Shown one piece after another: positions 62,593-64,000 of a DNA stretch of 64,000 nucleotides. Position 1 is the stretch's first letter. Each line of letters starts with the position of its first letter. Source of the stretch: Eriocheir sinensis (Eukaryota > Arthropoda > Malacostraca > Decapoda > Varunidae); the NCBI RefSeq assembly GCF_024679095.1, contig NC_066522.1:9383614-9447613 (forward strand), in the 5' to 3' direction. Position numbers and translations under genes: made by a program. The notes under the pieces were generated by a model, which saw only the letters and a program-made list of their open reading frames with translations, did not search any database and was not told the DNA's origin.

Positions 62593-63662
62593 CAAGCTAA
62601 TACTCTATCTTTCATTAATAAAAGTTTGTCAGCCATAACTTCATCGCCGCCTTAATCTTATTACTTTTGAAGGCCGCAGAATAAAAACTCGGCAAAAACC
62701 GATGATTTTCTTAAAAGGTTTAATTAGTTTGCGTTATTTTTTTATGTTAATGTCCATCATGAATTTCTCTTCTTGGCTTCAGAAGAGGAGATGGGGAAAG
62801 AGGAGAAGGAGAACGAGGAGGAAGAGGAGAACTAAACTAGCAATTAAAAAAACATCAGTCACTTTGAACCAAGTTACTCAAGCCTTCAAGTCTTCTTCGG
62901 TGCTGTAGAAAGTAGATGTGTGATGAAGATACAAGAAAGCACATTTGCCTGCTCTTTCTTTTCCTTCATCATTCTTCAGCTGCTGCTCATCTCTACCACC
63001 AGCTGCTGACTCTCTAACTCCACCTCCTCCAACTCCTCCTCAACTCCCTCTTCTCCTCCTTTAACTCCCCCTTCTACTGCCGGCTGCAAGTCACTGCTGA
63101 ATATGTATCCTGCAAAGTGTTAATTAAAACCGCCACAACAGTCCTCTTTCCGCCCTGGTTCTCTCTCTTCTCCCTGATTCTCGTCCTCCCCTTTAACCCT
63201 TTCCTTGACTTGTCTCTCCTTTATCATACGTCCTGCCCTTCCATCACCTCTTCCCTTCTGCTCTCCCTTCCTCCCTTTGTACTCTTATATGTTGCCTTCC
63301 CCTTTCCTCATCCCTCTCACTCTCCATTTTCTCCCTTCATTTACCACCAACTTGTATACTCCCCATATTTTTTTCTTGTAAATACTTTATAATCAGTATT
63401 TAGTTTCAGGATCTGCGTCAATTTTTCAACTATTTCTCAACTCTTCAATAATTTTTCATACTTTTAGCAATGATTTTATCTACTTAAATCAACAAATCAA
63501 TCTTCTTATCCTCCTACTTCTATCCTGTTTGAAATACCTACTTCATATTTTCGATATCTTCATTCCTCTCCCACCATCTTCGTCTCACCATTTGCATACT
63601 TTTTCTTACCTCGTTACTCTTTATTCTCTTCCGCTCTTTTTCCCCTTTTAGTGTTCACACGG

Positions 63663-63699
<37 letters not shown>

Positions 63700-64000
63700 C
63701 ATAATGATACGCCTGCCATTAATTACACATCGACGCTTTTTTCTTTTCGTTGAGTGGCAATTACGAGTTTTACTGTTTTTCTCATCCGTTGTAAAGTTTT
63801 GTGGCCGTGGCTCATGACAAATAAAAAAACTAAATTGCACATGAAAAGCTACTCTGGGCCATAGCCAAATTTTTCCCTTCGATAAGTATATCTTTGAATT
63901 TATTTATATCTATACGTCTCTCGATCTGTATGTATTTATTACCTGTATATCCATTTTTACTACCCATCAATTAGTATAGGTATTTAGTGACGTAATCATT
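62593..64000. other. No gene seen to the end of the window
   Basis: Mixed sequence with GAGGAA-rich DNA near 62780-62830, pyrimidine-rich DNA at 62990-63370 and (CT)n at 63664-63697. Confidence 0.55.

Overview
This window reads as an intron-rich or intergenic piece of a eukaryotic nuclear genome, most likely a decapod crustacean and plausibly a brachyuran crab (an inference). The evidence is the very high density of long perfect (CT)n/(AG)n, (GT)n/(AC)n, (AT)n, (ATT)n and (GGA)n microsatellites, several tRNA-derived SINE families, and 5'-truncated, mutated non-LTR retrotransposons of arthropod type. No bacterial operon, rRNA, CRISPR array or complete host gene is visible. Most open frames longer than 60 codons are translated microsatellites or strand-biased pyrimidine/purine tracts.

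Layout. 1-4011: microsatellites and a Jockey/CR1-type LINE (1416-3864) whose single frame is broken only by stop codons, with (CT)n on both sides. 4012-7675: pyrimidine-rich DNA, a decayed minisatellite and a compound (AAT)n(AAG)n tract. 8100-13330: SINE copies, an exact 188-bp inverted repeat (9983-11462) and a TATCGG-rich DNA-transposon-like patch. 13330-18480: mostly unique sequence with a decayed minisatellite and a LINE-X fragment. 18812-26800: a retroelement nest made of a LINE-X 5' end fused to a SINE-A tail, a second decayed LINE-X, a CR1/L2-like LINE and a second 'LINE-CT' fragment. 27400-29560: the best host-gene evidence, a cadherin-repeat exon (29376-29550) and a nearby candidate exon (28257-28376). 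33121-34720: an inverted pair of SINE-C plus a SINE-D. 35500-37700: alternating pyrimidine/purine blocks. 38021-38292: a hAT-type MITE with an exact 8-bp target duplication. 38975-40530: SINEs B, D and A among (GT)n and (AT)n. 41150-49470: minisatellites and microsatellites. 50379-51489: a non-autonomous DNA transposon candidate with 24-bp terminal inverted repeats and a 3-bp duplication. 52805-54120: a LINE endonuclease fragment and two opposed SINE-D copies. 56660-57978: a second LINE type in a (TCC)n tract with a mutated catalytic motif. 62010-62548: two SINE-A copies separated by (GT)n.

How it fits together. The strongest theme is that unrelated retroelements abut microsatellites of a family-specific sequence: the LINE-CT family in (CT)n, SINE-A/B in (AC)n, and the 57-kb LINE in (TCC)n. 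Copies with different 5' truncation points still join directly to the repeat, which suggests insertion into pre-existing microsatellites. SINE-A and SINE-B have different tRNA-like heads but share a 3' hairpin followed by the same terminal motif, as expected if one partner LINE mobilises both. All family assignments come from reading motifs by eye; no database search was possible.
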